From the NCBI RefSeq assembly GCF_022827545.1, contig NZ_CP094669.1:1702001-1766000 (forward strand): a stretch of 64,000 nt of DNA. Reading direction: 5' to 3'. Below, one piece after another: positions 34,492-44,339 of the stretch. The notes beneath the pieces are model-generated. The model was not told the origin of the DNA and did not search any database. It saw only the letters and a program-made list of their open reading frames with translations. The position numbers and the translations under genes are program-made. How positions within the stretch are numbered: the stretch's first letter is position 1; each line of letters begins with the position of its first letter. Source of the DNA: Hymenobacter tibetensis (GTDB lineage: Bacteria; Bacteroidota; Bacteroidia; Cytophagales; Hymenobacteraceae).

Positions 34492-35895
34492 ATGCCTGCT
34501 TCTCTGCCCGAATTTGCCGCAAAACCGATTGTCGCGCCAGTACCGTGGGTGCCGCGCTGGCGGACGCTACTGGGCTCCGTAGCCTTCACCCGCGACCCTA
34601 TTGGTCGGCTCAACAACATTCTGACGGAATACGGCGACACGGTAGGGGTACACCTCGGTGGTATCCGGCCCGGCATGGTCACGCGCGACCCCGCCTTGGT
34701 GCAACACATCCTGCAGAAAAACCACCGGCGCTACCTAAAGTCCGACCTCACGCATGGTCTGATTCGCTACCTCGGCCGGGGGCTGCTCACCAACGAAGGC
34801 GCCGACTGGTTGCGGCAGCGGCGCCTGATTCAGCCGGGCTTTCATCGGCAGCGGCTGGCCGGCCTAACGCGCCTGATGCAAACGGCCGCTGCCGAGTGGA
34901 CCACTGAACTAACGGCCCGCACCACTGACGGCGCAGCCATAGTAGACACCCACGAAGCCATGACTCGAGTAGCATTCCGAATTGTGGCGCGGGCCACGTT
35001 TAGCGCCAGCCTTTCCGAGGCGGAAGGAGAACGGCTGGCCGCTATCCTGACCGAGATTCAGGCGTTCTACGTGCGCACCATTCGGCAGCCCTACCTGCGG
35101 CCGTGGTTTCGGGCGCGGGGCACCTACCGCCGCAACGACCTCCTTAGCCAGGAGCTGCGCGAGCTGGTGCGGGGCTACATCCGGCAGCGCCGCCAGCACC
35201 CGCCCGCCACCCCCGCCGAAGCTCCCGACGATCTGTTACAAATGCTGCTCGACACGCGCTACGAGGATACGGGCGAGCCCATGCAAGAAGAACAACTCCT
35301 TGATGAGGTAAACATCCTGCTGGTAGCCGGCCACGAAACGTCTGCCAATGCCTTGAGCTGGTTGTTTTATCTGCTAGCCCAGAACCCGGCTGTAGCCGAT
35401 AAGGTGCGAGCTGAAATGGAAGCTGTGCTAGCTGGCCGCACGCCCGAGTTCAACGACCTGCCGCAGCTACCGTACTCGCTACAAGTGGTGCAAGAAGCCC
35501 TCCGCCTGTACCCACCGGCCTGGATTCTGGACCGCGTAGCACTGGAAGACGACGAGTTTCAGGGGCAGCGCATCCCGAAAGGCACGCTTTTTTCACTTTA
35601 CCTTTATGGCGTACACCACCATCCGGCCCTGTGGCCCGATGCCGAAGTATTCCGACCCGAGCGGTTTGCGCCCGGCGCCGTTCCCGCACCGCCACCCTAC
35701 GGCTACTTGCCCTTCGGAGGCGGTCCACGCTTGTGCGTCGGTAGCCATTTTGCCCTCACCGAGATTCAACTAGTGCTGCTCGAAACGCTGCGCTACTTCA
35801 GTGTTGAGCCCGCCCAAGAGTCGCCGCCAGTCCTCATGCCCCTCGTGACGCTACGGCCACAAGGAGAGTTGCTCCTACGGTTTCGGCGGCTTTAG
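34492..35895 (+). CDS. cytochrome P450
   Basis: A 467-residue soluble heme monooxygenase. It has the I-helix AGHETSANALSW (oxygen activation), the K-helix ExxR in EALR, and the heme-binding loop FGGGPRLCVG with thiolate ligand near Cys415. The sequence is closest in pattern to bacterial CYP families related to fatty-acid hydroxylases. No fused reductase and no ferredoxin gene nearby, so electrons come from elsewhere. The ATG at 34492 was chosen over one at 34453. Confidence 0.93.
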   Translation: MPASLPEFAAKPIVAPVPWVPRWRTLLGSVAFTRDPIGRLNNILTEYGDTVGVHLGGIRPGMVTRDPALVQHILQKNHRRYLKSDLTHGLIRYLGRGLLTNEGADWLRQRRLIQPGFHRQRLAGLTRLMQTAAAEWTTELTARTTDGAAIVDTHEAMTRVAFRIVARATFSASLSEAEGERLAAILTEIQAFYVRTIRQPYLRPWFRARGTYRRNDLLSQELRELVRGYIRQRRQHPPATPAEAPDDLLQMLLDTRYEDTGEPMQEEQLLDEVNILLVAGHETSANALSWLFYLLAQNPAVADKVRAEMEAVLAGRTPEFNDLPQLPYSLQVVQEALRLYPPAWILDRVALEDDEFQGQRIPKGTLFSLYLYGVHHHPALWPDAEVFRPERFAPGAVPAPPPYGYLPFGGGPRLCVGSHFALTEIQLVLLETLRYFSVEPAQESPPVLMPLVTLRPQGELLLRFRRL

Positions 35896-35920
35896 TTTTA
35901 CGTAGCTAACTATGCTACAG

Positions 35921-35964
35921 CTACAAAGCCAGTGTTCCTTGCCTGAGGAGCACTGGCTTTGTAG
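35921..35964. terminator. bidirectional terminator between P450 and TlpA-like genes
   Basis: A 14-bp perfect stem (35921-35934 with 35951-35964) and a 16-nt loop, between two converging genes. No strong T-tract, so function is likely but not certain. Confidence 0.7.
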
Positions 35965-35998
35965 TTCTGTCTATCAGAAGGCAAGCAGGAAAATAGGT

Positions 35999-37354
35999 TT
36001 ACTCCGCTAGCAATCCAGCAACGGTTTTCTCGAACTCGTCGACTTCCTGCTGGTAGTACTTGCCGGTGCCGGGACCCGAGAAGCCGGTGTGAATCTTCCG
36101 CACTTCGCCTTTCTTATCCAGGAAGATGGTGGTGGGAAAAGCCAGCACCTTGGCCAACTGTGGTAGAGAAGAACTAGCCGAATCCTTATTGGCCACGCCG
36201 GCCACGGCCAAGTCGTACCCCACGTTGAGGCGCTGTTTCATCTTAAGCAGCTTCTGCGAGGCTAGAGCTTGGTCGGGTGTGCGCTCGTAGCCCAGCCCAA
36301 TGATTTCGACGCCGCGCTGCTTGTTCTTCTCGTACCAGGGCGCGAGGAAGTTGGTCTCATCCATGCAGTTGGGGCACCACGAGCCCAGAATTTGCAGCAC
36401 TACTACTTTGCCCTTGTACTTGGGGTCGGTGGGGGAGATGCTGGCACCTTCATAAATGCTCGGAAACTTGAAGTCGAGACGTTTTTGACCAGCCTTCATG
36501 CCGGTGAGAGCATTAGCATCGGGCAGTTTAGCATTGGCGTCGAGCGTGGCCGTCCAGGTTTCGTGGCCGCTCTTACCACTGTAGAAGTCGCCACTAATGG
36601 CGTTTATATTTCCTGGCTTTGCTAGTTTGCCATCAAAGAGAAATCCATGACTACCGTCGAAGGTGGAGAGCATCATGTGTTCAGCGCCATCTTTAGTCAC
36701 TAAGTTGCCAGCCAAGTAGCGGTAGTCTCCGGTGGTAGTTAAGAACGTGCCGGTGAGAAGTGCACTGTTCTTTTCGTCTTGCTTAATAATACCGACAGCG
36801 GGGTATGTTTTGCCTTCATCGTCGCGAAATTCTACGCTGAATGTCGCCCCTTTGACCAAGTCGCCATACACGGCGGGCTTCTGCGTGTCTCCAGCAAAGA
36901 GGGTGGTGGCAGAGGTTGCTCGGCCGGCGGTAAACGGTACCCGATAAGGCTCTTTGCCATCATACTTCACCCAGGAGCCTTTCACCTTGTCAGCGCCATC
37001 AGCCCGAACTACCAGTGCGGCATCAAACACGCCTAAGCGAATAGTGGTAGAGTCGCCGGCGGTGGTAATTTCGTCGAGCTTTAGGCGCTCCTCACCGTTG
37101 CGTAGCGTGATGGTGGGTTTTTGGCCGTTGTCGGCGGTGCTTACGTCAAACAGAAACGGGATTTCCTGGCCTTGGGCGGAAAGTACGCCGCGCCACGTGC
37201 CAGGCTTTAAGCCTGCTGGCAGGCCGCTGGCATCGGCTTCGGGTACGCTACTGCCGTCTTGGGTGGTACTAGAAGAGTCGGAGGAGCAGGCCGCCATAAG
37301 CAGCGTGAAGCTGGCGCCGAGAAGCACTTTTTGGAAAAGCGAAGGAAGATACAT
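35999..37354 (-). CDS. TlpA-like thioredoxin-fold lipoprotein with long N-terminal domain
   Basis: A 451-residue lipoprotein (lipobox LLMAAC, Cys23). Residues 45-290 form a beta-rich domain of unknown role; residues 297-451 are a TlpA/ResA-like thioredoxin domain with the active site WCPNC (Cys327, Cys330). Such proteins reduce or oxidise disulfides in the periplasm, often for cytochrome c maturation. The N-terminal domain is far longer than in simple TlpA proteins. Function inferred from the fold. Confidence 0.85.
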   Translation of the reverse strand: MYLPSLFQKVLLGASFTLLMAACSSDSSSTTQDGSSVPEADASGLPAGLKPGTWRGVLSAQGQEIPFLFDVSTADNGQKPTITLRNGEERLKLDEITTAGDSTTIRLGVFDAALVVRADGADKVKGSWVKYDGKEPYRVPFTAGRATSATTLFAGDTQKPAVYGDLVKGATFSVEFRDDEGKTYPAVGIIKQDEKNSALLTGTFLTTTGDYRYLAGNLVTKDGAEHMMLSTFDGSHGFLFDGKLAKPGNINAISGDFYSGKSGHETWTATLDANAKLPDANALTGMKAGQKRLDFKFPSIYEGASISPTDPKYKGKVVVLQILGSWCPNCMDETNFLAPWYEKNKQRGVEIIGLGYERTPDQALASQKLLKMKQRLNVGYDLAVAGVANKDSASSSLPQLAKVLAFPTTIFLDKKGEVRKIHTGFSGPGTGKYYQQEVDEFEKTVAGLLAE

Positions 37355-37543
37355 CGTGCTAGAAGAGACAATACGTTCGGCGCTAAACTACAAAGCGCGG
37401 AAATTGGTTTGATAAGCAAGAATGCCAAGGTAGCACGAAGCATCGGGTTAGCGGCCGTCTACCTTTGTTGGACGAGCACGTATCAACCATTGCGCTCAAC
37501 AAAGTAAGAGGCGCAAATTTCGTGGGAAAGCGCACACCAGAAA

Positions 37544-37577
37544 TTTTGGGACGCGCCCTACCAGGCGCCTATATTTG
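37544..37577 (+). promoter_or_regulatory. promoter of acn
   Basis: TTTTG (37544-37548), 21 nt, then TATATTTG (37570-37577), a match to the Bacteroidota consensus TTTG-N19-21-TAnnTTTG, 54 nt before the ATG. The spacer contains GCGCC/GGCGC with a 6-nt loop, a possible operator. Confidence 0.72.
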
Positions 37578-37631
37578 CGTACCTGCTCTTACAAGTAGGT
37601 CCGTTCCCTCCACATTTTTCCTTTTCGCATT

Positions 37632-39926
37632 ATGGCGTTTGACTTAGAAATGATAAAGGCGGTGTACGCCGGCATGGGCTCACGCATCGAGGCTGCTCGT
37701 ACTGCCGTTGGCCGTCCGCTTACCCTGACCGAAAAAATCCTGTACGCTCACCTGTACGGCGGCTCTGTTTCTCAGGCGTTTAAGCGCGGTGTTTCCTACG
37801 TCGATTTCGCCCCCGACCGTGTGGCCATGCAGGATGCTACGGCCCAAATGGCTTTGCTTCAATTCATGCAGGCTGGTAAAGCCAAAGTAGCTGTACCGAG
37901 CACCGTGCACTGCGACCACCTGATTCAGGCGAAAGTAGGAGCCGACGAGGATTTGGCTATTGCCAACTCCGAAAACAAAGAAGTATACGATTTTCTGGCT
38001 TCGGTCTCCAATAAATATGGCATCGGCTTCTGGAAGCCCGGTGCTGGTATCATTCACCAAGTGGTACTTGAAAACTACGCTTTCCCAGGTGGTATGATGA
38101 TCGGTACCGACTCCCACACGCCCAACGCGGGTGGTTTGGGCATGATTGCCATTGGGGTAGGCGGTGCCGACGCCGTCGACGTAATGGCTGGCATGGCTTG
38201 GGAATTGAAGTTCCCCAAAGTTATCGGGGTAAAGCTCACTGGTAAGCTTTCGGGCTGGACAGCTCCCAAAGACGTAATCCTGAAAGTAGCCGGTATCCTG
38301 ACCGTGAAGGGCGGTACGGGCGCTATCGTAGAGTACTTCGGCGAAGGTGCCGAAAACATGTCGTGCACTGGTAAGGCTACCATTTGCAACATGGGTGCTG
38401 AAATTGGCGCTACCACGTCGGTGTTTGCCTACGATGAAAGCATGGCCAATTACTTGCGCGGCACCAGCCGGGCTGAAATTGCCGATCTGGCTTCTGGCGT
38501 AGCCGAGCACCTACGGGCCGACGACGAAGTGTTTGCTAACCCTTCCGAGTACTACGACGAACTCATTGAAATCAACCTCTCCGAGTTGGAGCCACACGTA
38601 AACGGCCCGTTCACGCCGGATGCTGCATGGCCAATTTCGCAGTTTGCTGCCGCAGTGCGGGAGCATGGCTGGCCTGAGAAGCTGGAAGTAGGCTTGATTG
38701 GTTCTTGCACGAACTCGTCGTACGAGGATATCACCCGTGCGGCTTCTATTGCCAGCCAGGCAGTAAGCAAGGGCCTAACTGTGAATGCCGAATTCACCGT
38801 AACGCCCGGCTCGGAGCTGGTGCGCTACACCGTGGAACGCGACGGTTTGCTGGATACGTTCGCCCAGATGGGTGGAGTCGTACTCGCCAACGCTTGCGGT
38901 CCGTGCATCGGGCAGTGGGCCCGCCACACCGACGACCCGAAGCGCAAAAACTCCATCATCACGAGCTTTAACCGCAACTTCGCCAAGCGTAACGATGGTA
39001 ACCCAAACACCCACGCTTTCGTGGCCTCGCCCGAAATCGTAACGGCTTTCGCCATTGCCGGTGACTTGACCTTCAACCCGCTCGTGGACACCCTGACCAC
39101 CAAAGACGGTCAGCAAGTGAAGCTCGACGCGCCGCACGGCCTCGAGATGCCGCCACAAGGTTACGCTGTGGAAGATGCCGGTTACCAGGCTCCCGCCGTT
39201 GATAGCTCTGCCGTACAAGTTATCGTGGACCCCGGTTCCGACCGTTTGGAGTTGCTCGACCCCTTCAAGCCATGGGAAAATACCGACCTAATGGGCTTGC
39301 GTCTGCTCATCAAAGCGCAAGGTAAGTGCACCACTGACCACATTTCGATGGCTGGCCCGTGGTTGAAATACCGTGGCCACCTCGACAACATCTCCAATAA
39401 CATGCTCATCGGGGCCACCAACGCCTTCAACGGCGAAGCAAACTCGGTGAAAGATGCGTTGACCTCGGGCATGCCTTACTCGCCGGTGCCGGCCGTAGCG
39501 CGTAACTACAAAGCCCAAGGCATTGGCTCTGTGGTAGTAGGCGACGAGAACTACGGAGAAGGCTCCAGCCGGGAGCATGCCGCCATGGAACCCCGCCATT
39601 TGGGTGTACGCGCCATCATCGTGAAGAGCTTCGCGCGGATTCACGAAACCAACCTGAAAAAGCAGGGGATGTTGGCCCTTACCTTCGCCAACAAGGCCGA
39701 CTACGACCTGATTGAGGAGAATGATGTAATCGACATCCTTGGGTTGACCAACTTCCAGCCTGGTCAGCCGCTGCAAGCTCGGTTGCACCACCCCGACGGT
39801 GATACCGACCTCATCACCCTTAACCATACCTACAACGAAGGTCAGATCGAGTGGTTTAAGGCCGGCTCAGCTCTGAACCTGATTCGTTTGAAGGAATCGG
39901 GTGAAGCTCAGTTGTCGCAGAAGTAG
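37632..39926 (+). CDS. acn: aconitate hydratase
   Basis: A 764-residue aconitase that interconverts citrate and isocitrate in the TCA cycle. The [4Fe-4S] ligands are Cys359 ([10 protein letters not shown]) and Cys422/Cys425 (ACGPC). [13 protein letters not shown] near 640 is the swivel-domain signature. It is of the mitochondrial-like length, not AcnB (about 860 residues). It has its own promoter and terminator, so it is monocistronic. Confidence 0.96.
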   Translation: MAFDLEMIKAVYAGMGSRIEAARTAVGRPLTLTEKILYAHLYGGSVSQAFKRGVSYVDFAPDRVAMQDATAQMALLQFMQAGKAKVAVPSTVHCDHLIQAKVGADEDLAIANSENKEVYDFLASVSNKYGIGFWKPGAGIIHQVVLENYAFPGGMMIGTDSHTPNAGGLGMIAIGVGGADAVDVMAGMAWELKFPKVIGVKLTGKLSGWTAPKDVILKVAGILTVKGGTGAIVEYFGEGAENMSCTGKATICNMGAEIGATTSVFAYDESMANYLRGTSRAEIADLASGVAEHLRADDEVFANPSEYYDELIEINLSELEPHVNGPFTPDAAWPISQFAAAVREHGWPEKLEVGLIGSCTNSSYEDITRAASIASQAVSKGLTVNAEFTVTPGSELVRYTVERDGLLDTFAQMGGVVLANACGPCIGQWARHTDDPKRKNSIITSFNRNFAKRNDGNPNTHAFVASPEIVTAFAIAGDLTFNPLVDTLTTKDGQQVKLDAPHGLEMPPQGYAVEDAGYQAPAVDSSAVQVIVDPGSDRLELLDPFKPWENTDLMGLRLLIKAQGKCTTDHISMAGPWLKYRGHLDNISNNMLIGATNAFNGEANSVKDALTSGMPYSPVPAVARNYKAQGIGSVVVGDENYGEGSSREHAAMEPRHLGVRAIIVKSFARIHETNLKKQGMLALTFANKADYDLIEENDVIDILGLTNFQPGQPLQARLHHPDGDTDLITLNHTYNEGQIEWFKAGSALNLIRLKESGEAQLSQK

Positions 39927-39941
39927 TAGTATCTGCCAAAA

Positions 39942-39975
39942 ACAAAAAGCTGCCCTATGTAGGGCAGCTTTTTGT
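39942..39975 (+). terminator. terminator after acn
   Basis: A 15-bp perfect stem (39942-39956 with 39961-39975), 4-nt loop, followed by TTTTTAT, 16 bp past the stop codon. Confidence 0.88.
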
Positions 39976-40007
39976 TTTTATAGGCCAGTGGTTAATGTAA
40001 ATAAAGT

Positions 40008-40955
40008 ATGAGCAGTAGTACCAAACACTCCATTCCTGTTGCTGGCTTTGTGGTCACTTTGGTGGGAGCAATTTTATTTTCCACGAAAGCAATTATTGTG
40101 AAGCTAGCATTTGCTGGCACGCATACAGATGCTCTGACATTGCTGACTTTACGGATGCTGTTTGCGCTGCCGTTTTATGTAGTTGCTGCCTTTGCCGTAA
40201 GCAGCCGGAGTAGTAACGTGAAATTGAAAGGAAAAGAATGGGCGTTTGTGTTAGCGCTAGGAATGCTTGGTTATTATCTAAGCAGCTTATTTGATTTTAT
40301 AGGACTACAATATATTTCGGCGGGCCTCGAACGATTGATATTATTTCTGTACCCAACGTTTGCCGTCTTTATCAACGCTTATTTTTTCAAGCAGAAAATA
40401 GCAGGCGTTCAGCGGGTGGCGTTGCTGTTAACCTATGCAGGTATTGCGCTTGCTTACTTCGGGGAGCTTGCTATTGATTCCAGCAACCCTAATTTCTATT
40501 TCGGAAGCTTTATGGTGTTTTTGTGCGCCACTACCTATGCCATGTATATAGTAGGCAGTGGAAGAGTAATTCCGCATATTGGCTCCACCAAATTCACGGC
40601 TTATGCCATGCTCGCCGCTACGGCCGGAATATTCGTGCATTTTGCAATAGCCGGTGATACCACCAAATTCCAGGCTGAACACGGACTGTGGTTGTATGGA
40701 TTGCTGTTGGCGGTGGTTGCCACCGTTATTCCATCCTTTATGTTGTCATACGGCTTAAAAAGTGTCGGCTCAAATAACGTGGCCATCATAAGTGGTATCG
40801 GGCCGGTTTCGACTATTATACAAGCGTATTTTATTTTAGGCGAGAAAATAGTTATTGAGCAAATAATTGGAACCGCATTAGTTATAGCAGGTGTGATTTT
40901 AATTGGCTGGAAAAGAAAGCCTGCCGCAATAGTAGAAGAGGTTACTGCTGCTTAA
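40008..40955 (+). CDS. EamA/DMT-family membrane transporter
   Basis: A 315-residue protein with ten predicted helices and the two-fold EamA repeat, including KAIIVKLAFAG in the first half and LSYGLKSVGSNNVAIISGIGPVSTI in the second. These drug/metabolite transporters export amino acids, nucleobases or other small molecules; the substrate is unknown. The gene is visibly AT-richer than both neighbours, with more ATA and TTA codons, which may mean recent acquisition. Start at the ATG 40008. Confidence 0.88.
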   Translation: MSSSTKHSIPVAGFVVTLVGAILFSTKAIIVKLAFAGTHTDALTLLTLRMLFALPFYVVAAFAVSSRSSNVKLKGKEWAFVLALGMLGYYLSSLFDFIGLQYISAGLERLILFLYPTFAVFINAYFFKQKIAGVQRVALLLTYAGIALAYFGELAIDSSNPNFYFGSFMVFLCATTYAMYIVGSGRVIPHIGSTKFTAYAMLAATAGIFVHFAIAGDTTKFQAEHGLWLYGLLLAVVATVIPSFMLSYGLKSVGSNNVAIISGIGPVSTIIQAYFILGEKIVIEQIIGTALVIAGVILIGWKRKPAAIVEEVTAA

Positions 40956-41146
40956 TATATTAGCTACAGTAGTTTCGCAATTTGTTTACACGCTGTGTAT
41001 AGAGGGAGGAAACTCTAGATAATGCTTTGCGGCTAGTCGAGCTTCGCTAAAACTTTACTGTTTGGATAGCAGATGACAAGGGGTAGCACAGCTACGAGGC
41101 TATTACCTTCGTGGCGTCGTGAAGCGCGGCAGTAGCTATCAAAACA

Positions 41147-43153
41147 ATGAAACTAGGAACATTGGTAGTAGGAGGATTTCTACTGCATGCCGTTGTCGGA
41201 CACGCACAGACGCAACCTGGTATCGCAACTCCCGATACCACGCGCGCCCTGCCCGAAGTGCCAGTAGTCTATCAAGCCGATAGACTGACGCCGGTAACCT
41301 TCCTTGACCTTGATGGCCGGGCGCTGGCTCGGAAGAGTGTCGGGCAGGAGCCTTCTTTCCTGCTTTCCGAGACGCCGGCCATTACTGCTTACTCTGATGC
41401 GGGCAGCACGCAGGGTTACGCGTATTTTCGCTTGCGTGGTATCGACCAAACCCGCGTCAACACCACATTAAATGGGGTGCCGCTGAACGAGCCCGAAGAC
41501 CAAGGAGCCTATTTCTCTAATTTCCCCGATATTCTCAATTCTGTAAGTGCCATCCAGATTCAGCGGGGCGTCGGGACCACGCAGAACGGTACGGCCAGTT
41601 ACGGAGGGAGCATTCAACTATTTTCACCCACGTTGCGAGATTCGGCGCATACCACCCTTGGGGCGGGGTATGGGTCGTACAACAGCTACCGGATTTTTGG
41701 GGAGTATGCCAGCGGGCTGCGCAACCAAAAGGCGCTGTACGTGCGGGCGTCGGAGCTGCATTCGGATGGGTACAAGGACCGGTCGGCCAATACCTCGCGC
41801 TCGGTGTTTGTGAGCAGCGGCTTGTTTCGGGATAAAACGAGTTGGAAGCTCAACTTACTGGCCGGGCACCAGCAAAACCAACTAGCCTGGCTCGGAGTGG
41901 CCGATTCGGTGTTGCAGCGGAACCGCCGGGCTAACGCCAACAGCTCTGCCGAAAACGACCGTTTCACACAGGGCCTAGTGCAGCTACAAAACGACTGGCA
42001 ACTCAGTGCTACGTCGCTGCTCAGCACCAGCGTGTATTACTCGGCGCTCCGTGGCAACTACGATTTCGACCTCAATAACTTCCTTGACCTGCCGAGCACT
42101 GCTGAACTGTACAAGTACGCGTTTCAGTCGGGATGGGGAGGGGCCTTCAGTACGTATACCCGCCGCACCCGGCACCTGACCTGGACCAGTGGCCTGCACG
42201 CCAATACCTACCAGCGGCAGCACACAGGAACGGAGCGGGCGTTGGGCCAACTCTACCGCAATACGGGCCGCAAGCAGGAACTGAGTGTCTTCAGCAAGCT
42301 GGAAGCGCAGCTACAGCGGTTCACGCTGTTTGCCGATGCGCAGTTCCGAACTACCTCGTTTCGCTATGAAGGTGGCGTGCCCCTGCCGGCCATCGACTGG
42401 CAGTTTTTCAACCCGAAAGTAGGAGTGAGCTTCGCGGCATCTGACCGTACTACGCTTTACTACAGTCTCGGCCGCACCAGCCGCGAACCAACCCGCAACG
42501 ACCTGTTCGGGGGCAACGACGACTTGGTGGCGGACAGCACTGGGCTAGCCTTGGTAACCAGCTCAACACCAGAATCAGTGGTAGACCAGGAGCTAGGCAT
42601 GCGGCACGCAACCGACAAGTGGCAGCTGAATCTGAACGCTTACTACATGGATTTTCGCAACGAAATTGTGCTGAATGGGCAGTTCGGGCCGAATGGCTTA
42701 GCGCTAACCAACAAGGTAGAAAGCAGCCTGCGAACCGGGCTGGAAGCTTCCGTACGCTACCAGCTTACCAATCGGTTCGCGTTGATCAATAACTCGGCTT
42801 TCAGCTACAGCCGTATTCGGGAGCAGCGCGAGGCGTTCGAGCCGGTGCTCACGCCGCCGCTCATCGTCAACCAGGAAGCCGTTTACCAAGCTGGCCGTTG
42901 GACTGCTGCGCTGCTTGGTCGCTACCAGAGCCGCTCCTATATCGACTTCGCCAATTCCGCTACCGTCGACGACTATGTATTGCTGAACGCGCGCCTTCAG
43001 TACGCCCGTAATGGGTACCAGGTGTCTTTGTTCGCTAACAATCTCACCAATGCCAAGTACTTCAATAACGGCTACGTGGAAGCCGATGGCACCCGCAAAT
43101 ACTTCGTGCAGGCGCCCGTGAACTTCTACCTGAACGCGCAGTACAGCTTCTAG
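41147..43153 (+). CDS. TonB-dependent outer-membrane receptor
   Basis: A 668-residue receptor with an exported N-terminus (signal through about GHAQ), a plug domain (PSFLLSETPAITAYSDAGS to about residue 160, with LNGVPLNEPEDQGAYFSNFP) and a beta-barrel ending with Phe (LNAQYSF). The pattern is of the ferric-citrate/vitamin receptor type. It lies 43 bp upstream of nadR in the same direction, so an NAD-precursor ligand is possible but unproven. No carboxypeptidase-like N-terminal domain is seen. Confidence 0.9.
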   Translation: MKLGTLVVGGFLLHAVVGHAQTQPGIATPDTTRALPEVPVVYQADRLTPVTFLDLDGRALARKSVGQEPSFLLSETPAITAYSDAGSTQGYAYFRLRGIDQTRVNTTLNGVPLNEPEDQGAYFSNFPDILNSVSAIQIQRGVGTTQNGTASYGGSIQLFSPTLRDSAHTTLGAGYGSYNSYRIFGEYASGLRNQKALYVRASELHSDGYKDRSANTSRSVFVSSGLFRDKTSWKLNLLAGHQQNQLAWLGVADSVLQRNRRANANSSAENDRFTQGLVQLQNDWQLSATSLLSTSVYYSALRGNYDFDLNNFLDLPSTAELYKYAFQSGWGGAFSTYTRRTRHLTWTSGLHANTYQRQHTGTERALGQLYRNTGRKQELSVFSKLEAQLQRFTLFADAQFRTTSFRYEGGVPLPAIDWQFFNPKVGVSFAASDRTTLYYSLGRTSREPTRNDLFGGNDDLVADSTGLALVTSSTPESVVDQELGMRHATDKWQLNLNAYYMDFRNEIVLNGQFGPNGLALTNKVESSLRTGLEASVRYQLTNRFALINNSAFSYSRIREQREAFEPVLTPPLIVNQEAVYQAGRWTAALLGRYQSRSYIDFANSATVDDYVLLNARLQYARNGYQVSLFANNLTNAKYFNNGYVEADGTRKYFVQAPVNFYLNAQYSF

Positions 43154-43196
43154 TTTTTGGCACTCCGACCACCGGGAGGAATGACAATATGCCTTT

Positions 43197-44192
43197 ATGA
43201 GCGTTATCAAAGCTTTCGTATTCGGAAAGTTCATGCCCTTTCACAAGGGCCACGCCGAGCTTATCAACTTTGCGCGCCTACACTGCGACCACCTGACCGT
43301 GCTGGTGTGCAGCAGCGACCAAGAGCAATTGCCTGGCCCCGTGCGGCAAGCGTGGCTGCAAGAGACGTACGCAGGCAGCGAAGCCGTGCATGTGCAGCTG
43401 CTGGAATACCTGGAAAGCGAATTGCCCAACACTTCGGAAACGTCTGTAGCGGTGTCAAATGTGTGGGCTGACAGGTTTCTAGAAGTAGTACCAGAATGTT
43501 CGCTTGTCGTGACGTCGGAGCCATATGGCGAACTGGTAGCGGCGCGCATGGGTATTCGGCATTTGCCGTTCGATGTGGCGCGGGGAGCAGTACCCATAGC
43601 AGCGTCGATTATTCGGCAGAATCCGGCGGCTTATTGGCACTTTCTACCCGACTCGGTTAAGCCTTACTATGTGCGCAAAGTGGTGCTGCTCGGTACCGAA
43701 TCCACCGGCAAAACCACGCTGGCTACCCAATTGGCTGCGCATTTTCGGGCGTCGTTGGTAGAGGAAGCCGGCCGCGACCTGATTACCGATTCTACTAATT
43801 TCAGCTTGACGGATTTGCACCGCGTGGCAGAAGAGCACGCGTGCCGCATCGAGCGGGCTCAAATTGGCCCTAGCGCGCTTGTTATAATCGATACAGACAT
43901 TCATATCACTCAATCGTATGCCAAGCTGATGTTCGGGCAGGACCTGGCAGTGCCGCCCGAAGTATACGCCCTCAACCGTGCCGACTTGTATCTGTACTTA
44001 ACAGCTGATGTGCCCTACGTGCAAGACGGCGGCCGGCTTCCTAATGCCGACCGGCTTCGCTTAGATGTTTCGCACCGTCAAACCCTACTACACTACGGCA
44101 TCAAGGCGGTAGAAATCAGCGGAACTTGGCCCCAACGTTTCAAGCAAGCGGTTCAGTTGATTGAAACACTGCTTGCTCATAACTACAACTAA
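43197..44192 (+). CDS. nadR: bifunctional NadR-like NMN adenylyltransferase/ribosylnicotinamide kinase
   Basis: A 331-residue cytoplasmic NAD-salvage enzyme. The N-terminal nucleotidyltransferase domain has the HxGH-type motif FHKGH (15-19) and IAASIIR near 134-140. The C-terminal kinase domain has the P-loop GTESTGKTT (166-174). Together these phosphorylate nicotinamide riboside to NMN and then make NAD. There is no helix-turn-helix at the start, so it lacks the repressor domain of the enterobacterial NadR. It follows a TonB receptor; pnuC is not in the window. Confidence 0.88.
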   Translation: MSVIKAFVFGKFMPFHKGHAELINFARLHCDHLTVLVCSSDQEQLPGPVRQAWLQETYAGSEAVHVQLLEYLESELPNTSETSVAVSNVWADRFLEVVPECSLVVTSEPYGELVAARMGIRHLPFDVARGAVPIAASIIRQNPAAYWHFLPDSVKPYYVRKVVLLGTESTGKTTLATQLAAHFRASLVEEAGRDLITDSTNFSLTDLHRVAEEHACRIERAQIGPSALVIIDTDIHITQSYAKLMFGQDLAVPPEVYALNRADLYLYLTADVPYVQDGGRLPNADRLRLDVSHRQTLLHYGIKAVEISGTWPQRFKQAVQLIETLLAHNYN

Positions 44193-44339
44193 ACAAGTGC
44201 CGCTGTCGGGTGTCGCCTAATAACTAAATCATCCTCGGTAGTTTGCGCTGAATAGGGGTATTTAGGTCGGCCGGGTGACTTTTTCGTACTGTCGGGATAA
44301 AGCCTGTCTTCCCTACATACCAATACCAAGCCTTTATCC

